From positions 1-10,468 of the forward strand of contig JAILSA010000100.1 of assembly GCA_024697885.1 (NCBI GenBank): DNA of 10,468 bases, read 5' to 3'. Both the position numbers and the translations under genes were made by a program. This stretch comes from Eubacterium sp. (lineage in GTDB: Bacteria > Bacillota > Clostridia > Lachnospirales > Lachnospiraceae). The notes below the pieces were generated by a model. The model made no database searches. It was not told the origin of the DNA and saw only the letters and a list, made by a program, of their open reading frames with translations. Of this stretch, positions 1 through 7,846 are shown piece by piece (within the stretch, counting starts at the first letter, position 1; each line of letters begins with the position of its first letter).

Positions 1-1787
1 CGGGTCAGGCCGCCCAGAGCCATAGGAAGAGCAATGTCTGTATAGGTTTTTCCATTGGCGGAAGTATAGCTGTCTACAATTGTAGTAAAGCCTAAATTCA
101 GGAGGTAGTCATAGCCCACCTTAGGGGTGATTTCATTTAGGGTTTTTACCGCTACCACATTCATGGAATCCCGGATGGCATCTCGGATGGAGGACAGACC
201 CCGGTAAGGCATGCCATACCAGTTCTTTACCCTGCGCTTGGTGCCCGGGTAGTAGTAGAGGCTGTCGTCCTGGACGGTGGCCAAGGTCATGCCGGCCGTG
301 TCAAGGGCTGGCAGGAAGGTGGACAAAACCTTGAAGGTGGAGCCTGGCTGGCGGTAGGAGGAGACGGCTCGGTTGAGAGTTCGACTTCCCGCCTTGTCTC
401 CGCGACCTCCGCAGATGGCCCGAATGGCTCCGGTGGCCTGATCAATCAGGACAAAGGAGACCTGAGGTTGAAGGCTAAAGTCCACATTTTCTGTAATAAT
501 TGTGTCATTCTTCCCCAAAACACTTTTTCTAAATCCCTTAATATATCTTCTGGCCAGACTCTTGTCTGTAAAATAGGCCGTGATTTTCTTCTTCTTTTTT
601 TTCTTGACCCAGGATTTTAAGTGGTCAAAGTTGTAACTTACCTCCTTGCCATTTTTCCTGGCTATAGTCAGCTGGTAGGTCAGCATATAGGAAGAGTTTG
701 TAGGATAATAGCCCGGGTCGTTGACAACCTGGTCTACCACCTTTTGCATGGAACTGTCCTGGGTGGTTTCTATGGTCAGGCCTCGGCTGTAAAGGGCATT
801 GTAGGCCTGGGTCTCAGTGTATCCCAACTTCTTCTTCAGGTCCTTGATGACCTGGTCAATCAGGGCATCTGTGAAGTAGGAGGTGGTTTTAGAGGCGGTT
901 CCCATGTGCTGGTTTACTGTCTGTATGCGGTCGTAGACGTGGTCGTTGATGGCCGTGTTGTAGTCATCCCTGGTAATGTAGCCCTGTTCCTTCATGTAGG
1001 TCAGGACGGTTGTCCGCTTCCTGGCATTGGCGGCAGGGTGGGTAATGGGATTGTAGGCAGATGGGTTTTGGGTAATACCTGCTAAGACTGCGCACTCAGA
1101 AATGGAAAGGTCGGTTACAATTTTTCCGAAATAGCGCTTAGCAGCCGCCTGGACTCCCAAGGTGTTTTGGCCCAGATTTATGGTGTTTAGGTAGTACTCG
1201 AGAATGTCTTGCTTGGAGTAGGATTTTTCTAACTGGATGGCCAGATACTGCTCCTGGATTTTTCTCTGAAAACGGGAGAGGGTAGTTTTTTCCTCGCCCC
1301 CGTCAAAGACCTGGTTTTTCAAGAGCTGCTGGGTCAGGGTAGAGGCCCCCTGGTCAAAATGTCCCCCGTTGGAGAGACCTGTGGCAAAGGCCCTTAGGAT
1401 TCCCTGAAAATCCACTCCCTGGTGCTCATAAAAGCGCTCGTCCTCAATGGCCACAAAGGCATTTTGCAGGTTGGCGGGAATCTTGTCGATGCTTACATAC
1501 TCGCGGTTGGCGTCCTTGCCTACCAGGGTTTCAATGGTATTTCCATCGGTGTCTAAGAGCTTGGTGCCGTAGCCTCTTGGAGTGATTTGTATGTCCGATA
1601 GGTCCGGGGCAGAGGCGATGGTGGTCTGAAAGGCTCCCACGACCATGCTGGTAAAAAAGCAGACCAAAAAGAGAAAACTCACAAGCATAATTCGAACCAA
1701 AATCAGTTTGGCCTTATTTATTCTTCTGCTGGCAGGAGACTGGAGCATTTTTATTCTTTTGTCAATTTCGCTTGGACTGAAATTCAT
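1..1787 (-). CDS. Class A penicillin-binding protein (PBP1A type), 3' end cut by window edge
   Basis: Bifunctional peptidoglycan synthase: a glycosyltransferase (GT51) domain polymerises lipid II and a transpeptidase domain cross-links the stem peptides, outside the membrane. I translated 595 codons back from the ATG at 1787. A basic N-terminus is followed by one membrane anchor (about residues 25-50). The GT51 motif EDERFYEHQGVDF starts with the expected catalytic Glu at residue 115, followed by GASTLTQQLLKN. The transpeptidase part shows the nucleophile motif STFK (Ser483, Lys486) and the SxN motif SMN (541-543). The KTG motif and C-terminus lie outside the window. Between the domains sits a run of seven lysines (395-401). 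The start is supported by AGAGGTAGG just upstream and a consensus promoter at 1834-1862. It is transcribed away from yigZ. Family assignment is secure; the paralogue name is not. Confidence 0.96.
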   Translation of the reverse strand, partial: MNFSPSEIDKRIKMLQSPASRRINKAKLILVRIMLVSFLFLVCFFTSMVVGAFQTTIASAPDLSDIQITPRGYGTKLLDTDGNTIETLVGKDANREYVSIDKIPANLQNAFVAIEDERFYEHQGVDFQGILRAFATGLSNGGHFDQGASTLTQQLLKNQVFDGGEEKTTLSRFQRKIQEQYLAIQLEKSYSKQDILEYYLNTINLGQNTLGVQAAAKRYFGKIVTDLSISECAVLAGITQNPSAYNPITHPAANARKRTTVLTYMKEQGYITRDDYNTAINDHVYDRIQTVNQHMGTASKTTSYFTDALIDQVIKDLKKKLGYTETQAYNALYSRGLTIETTQDSSMQKVVDQVVNDPGYYPTNSSYMLTYQLTIARKNGKEVSYNFDHLKSWVKKKKKKKITAYFTDKSLARRYIKGFRKSVLGKNDTIITENVDFSLQPQVSFVLIDQATGAIRAICGGRGDKAGSRTLNRAVSSYRQPGSTFKVLSTFLPALDTAGMTLATVQDDSLYYYPGTKRRVKNWYGMPYRGLSSIRDAIRDSMNVVAVKTLNEITPKVGYDYLLNLGFTTIVDSYTSANGKTYTDIALPMALGGLT

Positions 1788-1833
1788 GACCTACCTCTTT
1801 TCCCTTGTACTCAAGTTTCACATAGTTATGTCC

Positions 1834-1862
1834 ATTATAGTGCAAAAAAAGAGGTTTTGCAA
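1834..1862 (-). promoter_or_regulatory. Sigma-A-type promoter of the penicillin-binding protein gene
   Basis: Read on the minus strand there is TTGCAA (1862-1857), a 17-nt spacer and a perfect TATAAT (1839-1834). The -10 box lies about 47 nt upstream of the PBP start codon. It is divergent from the yigZ promoter; the two -35 boxes are 22 nt apart, so both polymerases could probably bind but would crowd each other. Seen in the sequence; activity is inferred. Confidence 0.75.
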
Positions 1863-1884
1863 TGACCTGGCCCGGGACTTGTGG

Positions 1885-1913
1885 ATGACAAATATTTCTT
1901 CCTATGTTAAAAT
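1885..1913 (+). promoter_or_regulatory. Promoter of the yigZ-rarA-ccdA-tlpA operon
   Basis: ATGACA (1885-1890), a 17-nt spacer and TAAAAT (1908-1913), with an extended -10 TG at 1905-1906. A start about 7 nt downstream would give a leader of roughly 24 nt carrying AGGAGG at 1933-1938, 5 nt before the yigZ ATG. The 13-mer CCTATGTTAAAAT around the -10 recurs in the promoter at 8212-8224 (minus strand). Confidence 0.65.
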
Positions 1914-1943
1914 GTTCCTTAATCAGGAATTTAGGAGGATGCT

Positions 1944-2594
1944 ATGGGACAGGACTCTCGTATCATATATCAGGAGGGCCAGGGAGAAGTGGTGGAAAAA
2001 AAATCCCGCTTCATCGCCTACATTTTTCCGGCTAAAACGGAGGAGGAAGCGCTGGCTCGGATTCAGGAAATCAGGAAAAAACACTACGATGCCAGGCACA
2101 ACTGTTTTGCCTATGTCATTGGAGATAAAAATGAGACAGAGCGCTGCAGCGACGACGGGGAGCCCTCGGGAACAGCAGGCCGTCCTATGCTGGAGGTTTT
2201 GACCGGCCAGGGAATTCACAATGCAGTGGCGGTGGTCACCAGGTATTTTGGAGGCACTCTTTTGGGGACGGGAGGCCTGGTTCGGGCCTACACAGCTGCC
2301 ATGCAGGAGGGCCTGAAAAATTGCCAAATCATGGAGCAAAAGGAGGGAATCCCCCTGAAAGTTCAGACGGACTACAACGGCATAGGAAAGCTCCAGTACC
2401 TGGCCCGCAGCCTGGACCTCAAGGAGATGGATACCCAGTACGGAGAGACGGTGACCACCACCCTTTTAGTGCCCAGGGATGATTTGGAAAAGGTTGAAAA
2501 AGAAATTACAGAGCAGACGGCGGGAAAGGCCCTCTTAGATGCCCAGGACATGATAAAGTATGGTCTGGTGGATGGCCAGGTCGTCTTCTTATAG
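1944..2594 (+). CDS. yigZ: YigZ/IMPACT family protein (UPF0029)
   Basis: 216 aa, the usual length for bacterial YigZ. The N-terminal IMPACT domain (about residues 15-125) carries the family signature DDGEPSGTAGRP (70-81) and TRYFGGTLLGTGGLVRAY (99-116). The C-terminal ferredoxin-like DUF1949 domain covers roughly 135-200. IMPACT proteins are linked to translation control in eukaryotes; the bacterial role is poorly defined, so I give no specific function. The start at 1944 is set by AGGAGG at 1933-1938; an out-of-frame ATG at 1939 is too close to that site. First gene of the operon, 14 nt ahead of rarA. No oddities in the sequence. The family call is firm. Confidence 0.95.
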   Translation: MGQDSRIIYQEGQGEVVEKKSRFIAYIFPAKTEEEALARIQEIRKKHYDARHNCFAYVIGDKNETERCSDDGEPSGTAGRPMLEVLTGQGIHNAVAVVTRYFGGTLLGTGGLVRAYTAAMQEGLKNCQIMEQKEGIPLKVQTDYNGIGKLQYLARSLDLKEMDTQYGETVTTTLLVPRDDLEKVEKEITEQTAGKALLDAQDMIKYGLVDGQVVFL

Positions 2595-2608
2595 AAAGAG
2601 GCAAAATC

Positions 2609-3940
2609 GTGAATTTATTAGATTATTTTGGACAGGAACAAAAGGAAAAGGAATCCCCCCTGGCCTCACGCCTGAGGCCAAGGACCCTGGAAGAGGTGGT
2701 GGGCCAGCAGCACATTATCGGCCAGGGAACCCTGCTCTATAGGGCCATTCGGGCGGACAAATTGAGTTCTATTTTATTTTATGGGCCACCGGGCACGGGC
2801 AAAACCACCCTGGCCAAGGTGATTGCCAACACCAGCCAGGCGGAATTTTTGCAGATCAATGCCACCTCCGCAGGCAAGAAGGACATGGAGCAGGTGGTGG
2901 AAAAGGCCAAGGAAAATTTGGGGGCCTATGGCAAGAAAACCATTCTTTTTATTGACGAGATCCACCGCTTTAACAAGGGCCAGCAGGACTATTTGCTCCC
3001 CTTTGTGGAGGATGGAACAGTAATACTTATTGGGGCCACCACAGAAAACCCCTACTTTGAGGTAAACGGGGCTCTGATTTCCAGGTCTATTATTTTTGAA
3101 CTAAAACCCCTGAGCAAGGAGGACATAAAGACCCTGATACAAAGGGCCTTGACGGACCAGGAGAGGGGACTTGGAGTTTACGGGGCAAGAATCGAGGAGG
3201 AGGCCCTGGATTTTCTGGCAGATATCAGTAATGGAGATGCCAGGTCTGCCCTCAATGCCATTGAACTGGGAGTTTTGACCACAGACAAAAATGACCAGGG
3301 AGAGATTGTGATTGACCTGGCAGTGGCCCAGGAGTGCATTCAGAAGAGGACCCTGCGCTACGACAAGACAGGAGATAACCACTACGATACCATCTCTGCC
3401 TTTATTAAGAGCATGAGGGGGTCGGACCCGGATGCGGCCATCTATTACCTGGCCCGCATGCTCTATGCCGGGGAGGACATTCGCTTCATTGCCAGAAGAA
3501 TTATGATCTGTGCCGCAGAGGATGTGTCCAATGCAGACCCTCAGGCCCTGGTGGTGGCTACCAGCGCGGCCCAGGCGGTGGAGAGGCTGGGCATGCCAGA
3601 GGCCAGAATTGTCTTAGCTCAGGCGGCATCCTATGTGGCCTGCGCCCCTAAGAGCAACTCGGCTATTATGGCCATTGATTCGGCCTTGGATTTTGTCAAG
3701 ACCCACCCGGGCTATCCCATTCCGGCCCACCTTCAGGACGCCCACTACAAGGGGGCGGCCAAGCTTGGACACGGACTTGGCTACCAGTATGCCCACGACT
3801 ATCCTCACCACTATGTCAGGCAGCAGTATTTGCCAGACCAGGCCAGGGATATGCGGTTTTATAAGCTCTCCCATGAGGGCTATGAAGCGGAATTAGCTAA
3901 ACTACAGAGAGAAATCGGTTCTAATAAGGACACAGAATAG
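2609..3940 (+). CDS. rarA: Replication-associated recombination protein A (RarA/MgsA), AAA+ ATPase
   Basis: 443 aa, normal RarA length. RarA is a clamp-loader-like AAA+ ATPase acting at stalled replication forks and single-strand gaps with SSB. Visible motifs: Walker A GPPGTGKT (59-66), Walker B ILFIDEIHRF (112-121), sensor 1 IGATTENP (141-148), the SR arginine finger region (158-159) and sensor 2 NGDARSALN (208-216). The C-terminal half is the RarA/WRNIP1 oligomerisation region, including GSDPDAAIYYLARML and ARRIMICAAEDV. The start codon is GTG, with AGAAAGAGG just upstream; no ATG nearby fits the conserved N-terminus MNLLDYFGQ. It follows yigZ by 14 nt and precedes the small membrane protein by 11 nt, so it is co-transcribed. 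The residue set looks intact. Confidence 0.97.
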   Translation: MNLLDYFGQEQKEKESPLASRLRPRTLEEVVGQQHIIGQGTLLYRAIRADKLSSILFYGPPGTGKTTLAKVIANTSQAEFLQINATSAGKKDMEQVVEKAKENLGAYGKKTILFIDEIHRFNKGQQDYLLPFVEDGTVILIGATTENPYFEVNGALISRSIIFELKPLSKEDIKTLIQRALTDQERGLGVYGARIEEEALDFLADISNGDARSALNAIELGVLTTDKNDQGEIVIDLAVAQECIQKRTLRYDKTGDNHYDTISAFIKSMRGSDPDAAIYYLARMLYAGEDIRFIARRIMICAAEDVSNADPQALVVATSAAQAVERLGMPEARIVLAQAASYVACAPKSNSAIMAIDSALDFVKTHPGYPIPAHLQDAHYKGAAKLGHGLGYQYAHDYPHHYVRQQYLPDQARDMRFYKLSHEGYEAELAKLQREIGSNKDTE

Positions 3941-3951
3941 AGAGGGAAAAA

Positions 3952-4218
3952 ATGGAAAACAAAGAATTTAAGAGTAAGTATACCAAAGGACAGAGAAGGG
4001 TGGCCCTTGCCGCAGTGGTTTTGCTGGTGCTCCTCTATCTCATTACCCTGGTGGCGGCCCTGACCACCTCCCCAGCTGCCCCAGAACTGTTTCGCATGTG
4101 CATAGGAGCCAGCCTTTTGATTCCTATTATGCTCTGGCTCTACATCCGATTCTGGAGATTTTTTAGCAAGAGAGATCGGGAGACCTTTCAGGAAGACAAG
4201 GGAGATGAGGACAAGTAA
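3952..4218 (+). CDS. Small two-helix membrane protein of unknown function
   Basis: 88 aa; I do not recognise a family. A basic N-terminus (residues 1-16) precedes a hydrophobic segment at about 17-39 and a second at about 49-67. The C-terminal tail is highly charged (KRDRETFQEDKGDEDK). With a positive N-terminus and positive residues after helix 2 (RFWRFFSKR), both ends are probably cytoplasmic. It starts 11 nt after rarA with AGAGGG at 3941-3946, and its stop overlaps the ccdA ribosome site, so it is tightly embedded in the operon. The position directly before ccdA suggests a membrane or envelope role, but that is inference. A real gene is supported by spacing, ribosome site and clear hydrophobic pattern. 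Confidence 0.8.
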   Translation: MENKEFKSKYTKGQRRVALAAVVLLVLLYLITLVAALTTSPAAPELFRMCIGASLLIPIMLWLYIRFWRFFSKRDRETFQEDKGDEDK

Positions 4219-4230
4219 AGGAGGAAAAGT

Positions 4231-4890
4231 ATGGAGTATTTCATTACCTTTATTGAGGGAATTATCACCTTTGTATCCCCCTGTCTTTTGCCCGTGCTCC
4301 CCGTCTATATTTCTATTTTTGCTGGAGGGGGAGAGGAAAAATCCTCCGGCCTGAAAAACGCCCTGGGTTTTGTCCTGGGCTTTAGTATGGTCTTTGTGGC
4401 CCTGGGGAGTTTGGCAGGAAGCTTAGGAGCTTTTTTGAGTCGATATGAGACCTGGGTCAATGTGGTGACGGGAGCCTTTGTAATTCTAATGGGTCTGTCC
4501 TACCTGGGTCTCTTTGAGATTCCCTTTTTTCAAAGGGGAGGAGGAAAGGGGGAGACCGAGAAGCTTAACTTTGGCAAGGCTCTGGTCCTTGGTCTTAGTT
4601 TTTCCCTGGCCTGGACCCCCTGCCTTGGTACCTTTTTGGGATCGGCCCTCATGCTGGCCTCCCAGCAGGGAACGGCCCTGAAGGGCTTTTTCCTACTTCT
4701 TATTTACTCTCTGGGTCTTGGCATCCCCTTTTTACTGGCGGCGGTTTTGACAGAGAGAATCAAGGCTACCACGGCCTGGATTAAGAAAAACTACCGGCTG
4801 GTCAAGTTGGTTTCTGGAATTCTTTTGCTGGTGACAGGATGCCTTATGGCCACTGGTACCATGGGCAAGCTACTGAATTTCTTCGCATAG
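4231..4890 (+). CDS. ccdA: CcdA-type cytochrome c biogenesis / thiol-disulfide transmembrane protein
   Basis: 219 aa, typical for the short CcdA form of the DsbD membrane domain. CcdA passes electrons from cytoplasmic thioredoxin across the membrane to extracytoplasmic thiol carriers. The two redox cysteines are present in the expected helix contexts: FVSPCLLPVLPVY (Cys18) and AWTPCLGTFLGSAL (Cys131). About six hydrophobic helices are visible. A strong AAAGGAGG (4217-4224) overlaps the preceding stop. The tlpA-like gene starts 9 nt after its stop, so the donor and its likely acceptor are coupled. No cytochrome c maturation genes are seen in the window, so general extracytoplasmic disulfide reduction is as likely a role as haem attachment. 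Confidence 0.94.
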   Translation: MEYFITFIEGIITFVSPCLLPVLPVYISIFAGGGEEKSSGLKNALGFVLGFSMVFVALGSLAGSLGAFLSRYETWVNVVTGAFVILMGLSYLGLFEIPFFQRGGGKGETEKLNFGKALVLGLSFSLAWTPCLGTFLGSALMLASQQGTALKGFFLLLIYSLGLGIPFLLAAVLTERIKATTAWIKKNYRLVKLVSGILLLVTGCLMATGTMGKLLNFFA

Positions 4891-4899
4891 GAGGTAAAT

Positions 4900-5472
4900 A
4901 TGAGTTCACTTACAAAGAGCAGATTGATTAACGCTGGAATTTTGCTGGGCCTGGTCCTATTGCTGGCAGGGGCCTTTGCCTTTTATCAGAACTATATGGA
5001 GGGAAAAGGCCAGGAGCCTGTGGCCAGCCAGACCCCTCAGTCCCAGACCCAGGGGGAGATGGCGGCGGATTTTGCCATGGAGGACGGCCAGGGCAAGCAG
5101 GTGAGACTGGCGGACTTTGTGGGAGACAAACCTCTGGTAATTAATTTTTGGGCCAGCTGGTGCGGCTACTGTGTCCAGGAGATGCCCCACTTTCAGGAGG
5201 TCTATGAGGAGTACGGAGACCAGGTGGAATTTCTCATGGTGGACATGACGGATGGCAGGAGAGAGACCAAGGAGACGGCCAAGGAATTTCTTCAGGAAAA
5301 CAATCTGACGCTGCCGGTTTATTTTGACACAGAGGGCCAGGCAAAAACGGCCTATAAAATATTTGGCCTGCCCCAGACCTGCATTTTGAACAGGGAGGGA
5401 AAAGTGGTAGAAACCATCCAGGGCTATTGCGACAAAACTACACTTGTAGAATCAATAAAAAAGGCGAGTTAA
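4900..5472 (+). CDS. TlpA/ResA-like membrane-anchored thioredoxin
   Basis: 190 aa. One N-terminal membrane segment (about residues 11-29, no lipobox Cys) anchors an extracytoplasmic thioredoxin fold. The active site is FWASWCGYCVQEMP with Cys88 and Cys91. The cis-proline loop is GLPQTCILN with Pro158. The linker 35-52 is Gln/Ser/Thr-rich. It probably receives electrons from CcdA and reduces disulfides outside the cell. Cys161, three residues after the cis-proline, is an extra cysteine where family members usually have a hydrophobic residue such as Phe. The ribosome site AGGAGGT (4889-4895) overlaps the ccdA stop. Last gene of the operon. ResA, TlpA or a disulfide reductase for other targets cannot be told apart here. 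Confidence 0.92.
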   Translation: MSSLTKSRLINAGILLGLVLLLAGAFAFYQNYMEGKGQEPVASQTPQSQTQGEMAADFAMEDGQGKQVRLADFVGDKPLVINFWASWCGYCVQEMPHFQEVYEEYGDQVEFLMVDMTDGRRETKETAKEFLQENNLTLPVYFDTEGQAKTAYKIFGLPQTCILNREGKVVETIQGYCDKTTLVESIKKAS

Positions 5473-5497
5473 GAGAAAATAGACCGGGAGAAAACAA

Positions 5498-5546
5498 GGG
5501 GCTGTTATTTTCTTCTGCCTCTCAGCCTTGAATTATTTCTTTTCTT
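5498..5546 (+). terminator. Possible weak terminator after the tlpA-like gene
   Basis: GGGGCTG (5498-5504) can pair with CAGCCTT (5523-5529): five Watson-Crick pairs plus two G-T pairs around an 18-nt loop. A T-rich but interrupted tract (5533-5546) follows. An alternative helix, AGAAAATA with TATTTTCT, occupies the same region. The stem is short and the tract imperfect, so confidence is low. Confidence 0.3.
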
Positions 5547-5590
5547 GTGTTAAGGTTATCTAAGTGTAAGAAAACTTAAATTAAGTACAT

Positions 5591-5596
5591 TATAAT
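5591..5596 (+). promoter_or_regulatory. Possible -10 box of the AI-2E transporter/deacetylase operon
   Basis: A perfect TATAAT lies 17 nt before the ATG at 5613. The hexamer 17 nt upstream (5568-5573) is AAGAAA, so no good -35 is present. If used, the leader would be only about 10 nt and begin at the ribosome site. A promoter further upstream, in the AT-rich stretch 5528-5580, is also possible. Confidence 0.4.
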
Positions 5597-5612
5597 GAAG
5601 AAAGGGGAAACT

Positions 5613-6863
5613 ATGAAAAAGCTTGACCCCAAATTTAATGGATATTTTTACCTTGGACTGACCCTCTTTCTGGTGATTCTTGCCAGTCTTTTAGTGGCGG
5701 CAGTCTATTTGTCATGGGATCGCATTGAGACCGGTTTTGCCATGGTCAACAATGCTCTGGTCCCTGTTTATGTGGGATTGATTATTGCCTATCTTTTGGC
5801 CCCACTTGTGAACAAGGCGGACCAATACCTTTTTGTTCCTCTTTTTCACAAGATTATGAAAAAAGAGGATAAAATCAAGAAGTTGGCCAGAGGATGCTCT
5901 GTCTTTCTTACTATGGTTGTCAGTATTTTGTTTGTCTTCGCCCTTTTTATGATGATTATCCCAGAGGTGATTGACAGCGTATCAGGTCTGGTATCCAACA
6001 TGCCAACCTATTATAACAATGTGAGCAGCGAGCTTCAGAAGCTCTTTGACAGCAATCCTGGCTACCAGCATTATTTTACCGATATGCTGGACAATATTTA
6101 TGTCAGCTTAATGGATTGGTTGAAAAATGATTTTCTCCCTACCAGCAATGAGATGCTCAGCAATCTGACAGATGGATTAGTCAGTGCTGTGGGCTATGTG
6201 GTAAATATTTTTATCGGCCTGATTGTGGCTATTTACCTCCTGGCTGCCAAGGAGCGCTTTTGCGCCATGGGCAAGAAAATCTTGTGTGCCTTTGTTCCGG
6301 ACAAGGGAGTAGAGAAAATTATGGAGCTCTTGCGAGACACCCATATGATTTTTGCCAAGTTTATTTCCGGAAAGTTAATTGATTCCCTTTTGGTGGGAGT
6401 TTTGACCTTTATTATTATGAGCATTGCCGGTGTTCCTTACACCCTGCTCATCAGTGTTTTAATCGGTGTGACCAATGTGATTCCTTTCTTTGGACAGTAT
6501 ATTGGAATTATACCGAGTGCCATTATTGTATTTATTGCTAACCCGGTCAAGGGAGTTATCTTCCTTGTCCTTATAATTATATTGATGCAGGTGGATGGTA
6601 ACATTATCGGCCCTAAGATTTTGGGTGAGTCCATTGGACTCGGCAGTTTTTGGATTCTCTTTTCCATCCTCTTCTTCGGCTCCCTGTTCGGCCTCCTGGG
6701 CATGATCTGTGGTGTGCCTCTGTTTGCTGTAATCTACCGCTATGTTAAGCGCTGGGTAGAGAAGCGATTGAAGAAGAAGGAGAGGCCTGTGCCAACAGAA
6801 GCCTATATCAAAGAAGTGGTAAAAATGCCTGAACAGAAGGATCAGGCAAAGGAGGAAGAGTAA
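5613..6863 (+). CDS. AI-2E family transporter (PerM/YdiK/YtvI type)
   Basis: 416 aa integral membrane protein of the AI-2E exporter family. Two N-terminal helices (about 12-34 and 48-66), a helix pair near 95-118, a soluble loop (about 120-190) and a C-terminal block of helices are visible. The hallmark stretch FAKFISGKLIDSLLVG is followed by GVTNVIPFFGQYIGIIP and the glycine-rich GSLFGLLGMICGVPLFAV. The cytoplasmic tail is charged. Family members have been tied to autoinducer-2 export or Na+/H+ exchange; the substrate here is unknown. I start at ATG 5613, not the in-frame ATG at 5595, because AAAGGGG (5601-5607) serves 5613 and 5595 lies inside a TATAAT box. The next gene starts 2 nt after its stop. 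Confidence 0.93.
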   Translation: MKKLDPKFNGYFYLGLTLFLVILASLLVAAVYLSWDRIETGFAMVNNALVPVYVGLIIAYLLAPLVNKADQYLFVPLFHKIMKKEDKIKKLARGCSVFLTMVVSILFVFALFMMIIPEVIDSVSGLVSNMPTYYNNVSSELQKLFDSNPGYQHYFTDMLDNIYVSLMDWLKNDFLPTSNEMLSNLTDGLVSAVGYVVNIFIGLIVAIYLLAAKERFCAMGKKILCAFVPDKGVEKIMELLRDTHMIFAKFISGKLIDSLLVGVLTFIIMSIAGVPYTLLISVLIGVTNVIPFFGQYIGIIPSAIIVFIANPVKGVIFLVLIIILMQVDGNIIGPKILGESIGLGSFWILFSILFFGSLFGLLGMICGVPLFAVIYRYVKRWVEKRLKKKERPVPTEAYIKEVVKMPEQKDQAKEEE

Positions 6864-6865
6864 CC

Positions 6866-7846
6866 GTGAGCGATTATATGAGAAAGTATAATTCGAGAGA
6901 GAAGAGAAGAAGAGCGTCATACGAGAGAAAATACCATGCTACAGGTCGAAGGGCTTATCGCAGCAGACAGCGCAGACGACGCCAGACCAATGTGGCAGTT
7001 TTTTACACCACGAGAATTGCAATTATTTTGCTGATTATAGGCATTATTGTTTTTGGAATTACCATGATTGGAAAAAAGGCGGGAGGTTCCGCGGGGAGTG
7101 AAGGAAGTTCTACAGAAGTAGTATCCACAGGTAGCGCCATTTCTGGCCCATCTGTCACAGCTGTTCCAGGAGGAGTGGCAGAGGCAGTGGAGGCTGTGGA
7201 AACCCTGGCACCCCTGGCTATTGCCACCCCTACGGTAGCTCCAAGATCCAAGGCTGTGGCCCTGACCTTTGATGATGGACCAAGTTCAGCCCATACCAAT
7301 GACATCTTGGATGTATTGGAAGAGAACAATGCCCATGCCACATTTTTCGTAGTGGGACAGCGGTGTGAGATAGATGCAGAAATCCTTAAGAGGGAGATTG
7401 CCATTGGCTGTGAAATCGGAAGCCATTCTTGGGATCACGCCAACCTGAGCGAACTCAGCGTCAAGGAATTTAGAAAGCAAAACCAAAAAACCGTAGATGT
7501 GGTCAAGAAAGTTACAGGCTATGAAATAAGCCTTATGCGTCCACCATACGGTGCCATCAGCAACAAGATGCGAAAGAAACTGGGAATGCCAATGATTCTT
7601 TGGAGCGTAGATACTCTGGATTGGAAGACCAAGAATGCCAAGGCCGTCTTTAAAGAGGTAAAAAAACAGGTCTCAGACGGTGATATCATACTGGTGCATG
7701 ACATTCACGGTTCCACCGCCGAGGCCATTAAAAAGGTGGTTCCATGGCTTCTGGAGAATGACTATGACATTCTGACTGTATCTGAACTCATGGAGCGCAA
7801 GGATATTAAATTAGAGGATGGAGTCGCTTACTTGAACGCCAAGTGA
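6866..7846 (+). CDS. Membrane-anchored polysaccharide deacetylase (NodB domain, PgdA-like)
   Basis: 326 aa metal-dependent carbohydrate esterase (CE4), likely removing acetyl groups from peptidoglycan or another surface glycan outside the cell. Motifs in order: TFDDGP (134-139) with the catalytic and metal-binding Asp pair 136/137; SHSWDH (186-191) giving the His187/His191 metal ligands; RPPYG (225-229); VDTLDW (248-253); and LVHDIH (276-281) with the catalytic His. The first 40 residues hold 17 Arg/Lys, then one membrane segment (about 50-68) and an Ala/Val/Ser/Pro linker (71-128). It starts at GTG 6866 with AAAGGAGG at 6848-6855; the ATG at 6878 is too far from that site. Overlaps the next gene tail-to-tail by 36 bp. 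The exact substrate cannot be read from sequence. Confidence 0.94.
   Translation: MSDYMRKYNSREKRRRASYERKYHATGRRAYRSRQRRRRQTNVAVFYTTRIAIILLIIGIIVFGITMIGKKAGGSAGSEGSSTEVVSTGSAISGPSVTAVPGGVAEAVEAVETLAPLAIATPTVAPRSKAVALTFDDGPSSAHTNDILDVLEENNAHATFFVVGQRCEIDAEILKREIAIGCEIGSHSWDHANLSELSVKEFRKQNQKTVDVVKKVTGYEISLMRPPYGAISNKMRKKLGMPMILWSVDTLDWKTKNAKAVFKEVKKQVSDGDIILVHDIHGSTAEAIKKVVPWLLENDYDILTVSELMERKDIKLEDGVAYLNAK

Noticed and set aside
621-1085. 154-codon open frame on the plus strand inside the PBP gene
   Set aside because: Antisense to a well-supported PBP sequence with intact motifs; no ribosome site and no recognisable protein.
1645-2202. 185-codon plus-strand frame across the PBP/yigZ intergenic region
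   Set aside because: It crosses both divergent promoters and the yigZ start in another frame; composition is that of a shadow frame.
5595-5612. Earlier ATG start for the AI-2E transporter
   Set aside because: It lies within a TATAAT box and has no ribosome site; AAAGGGG serves the ATG at 5613.
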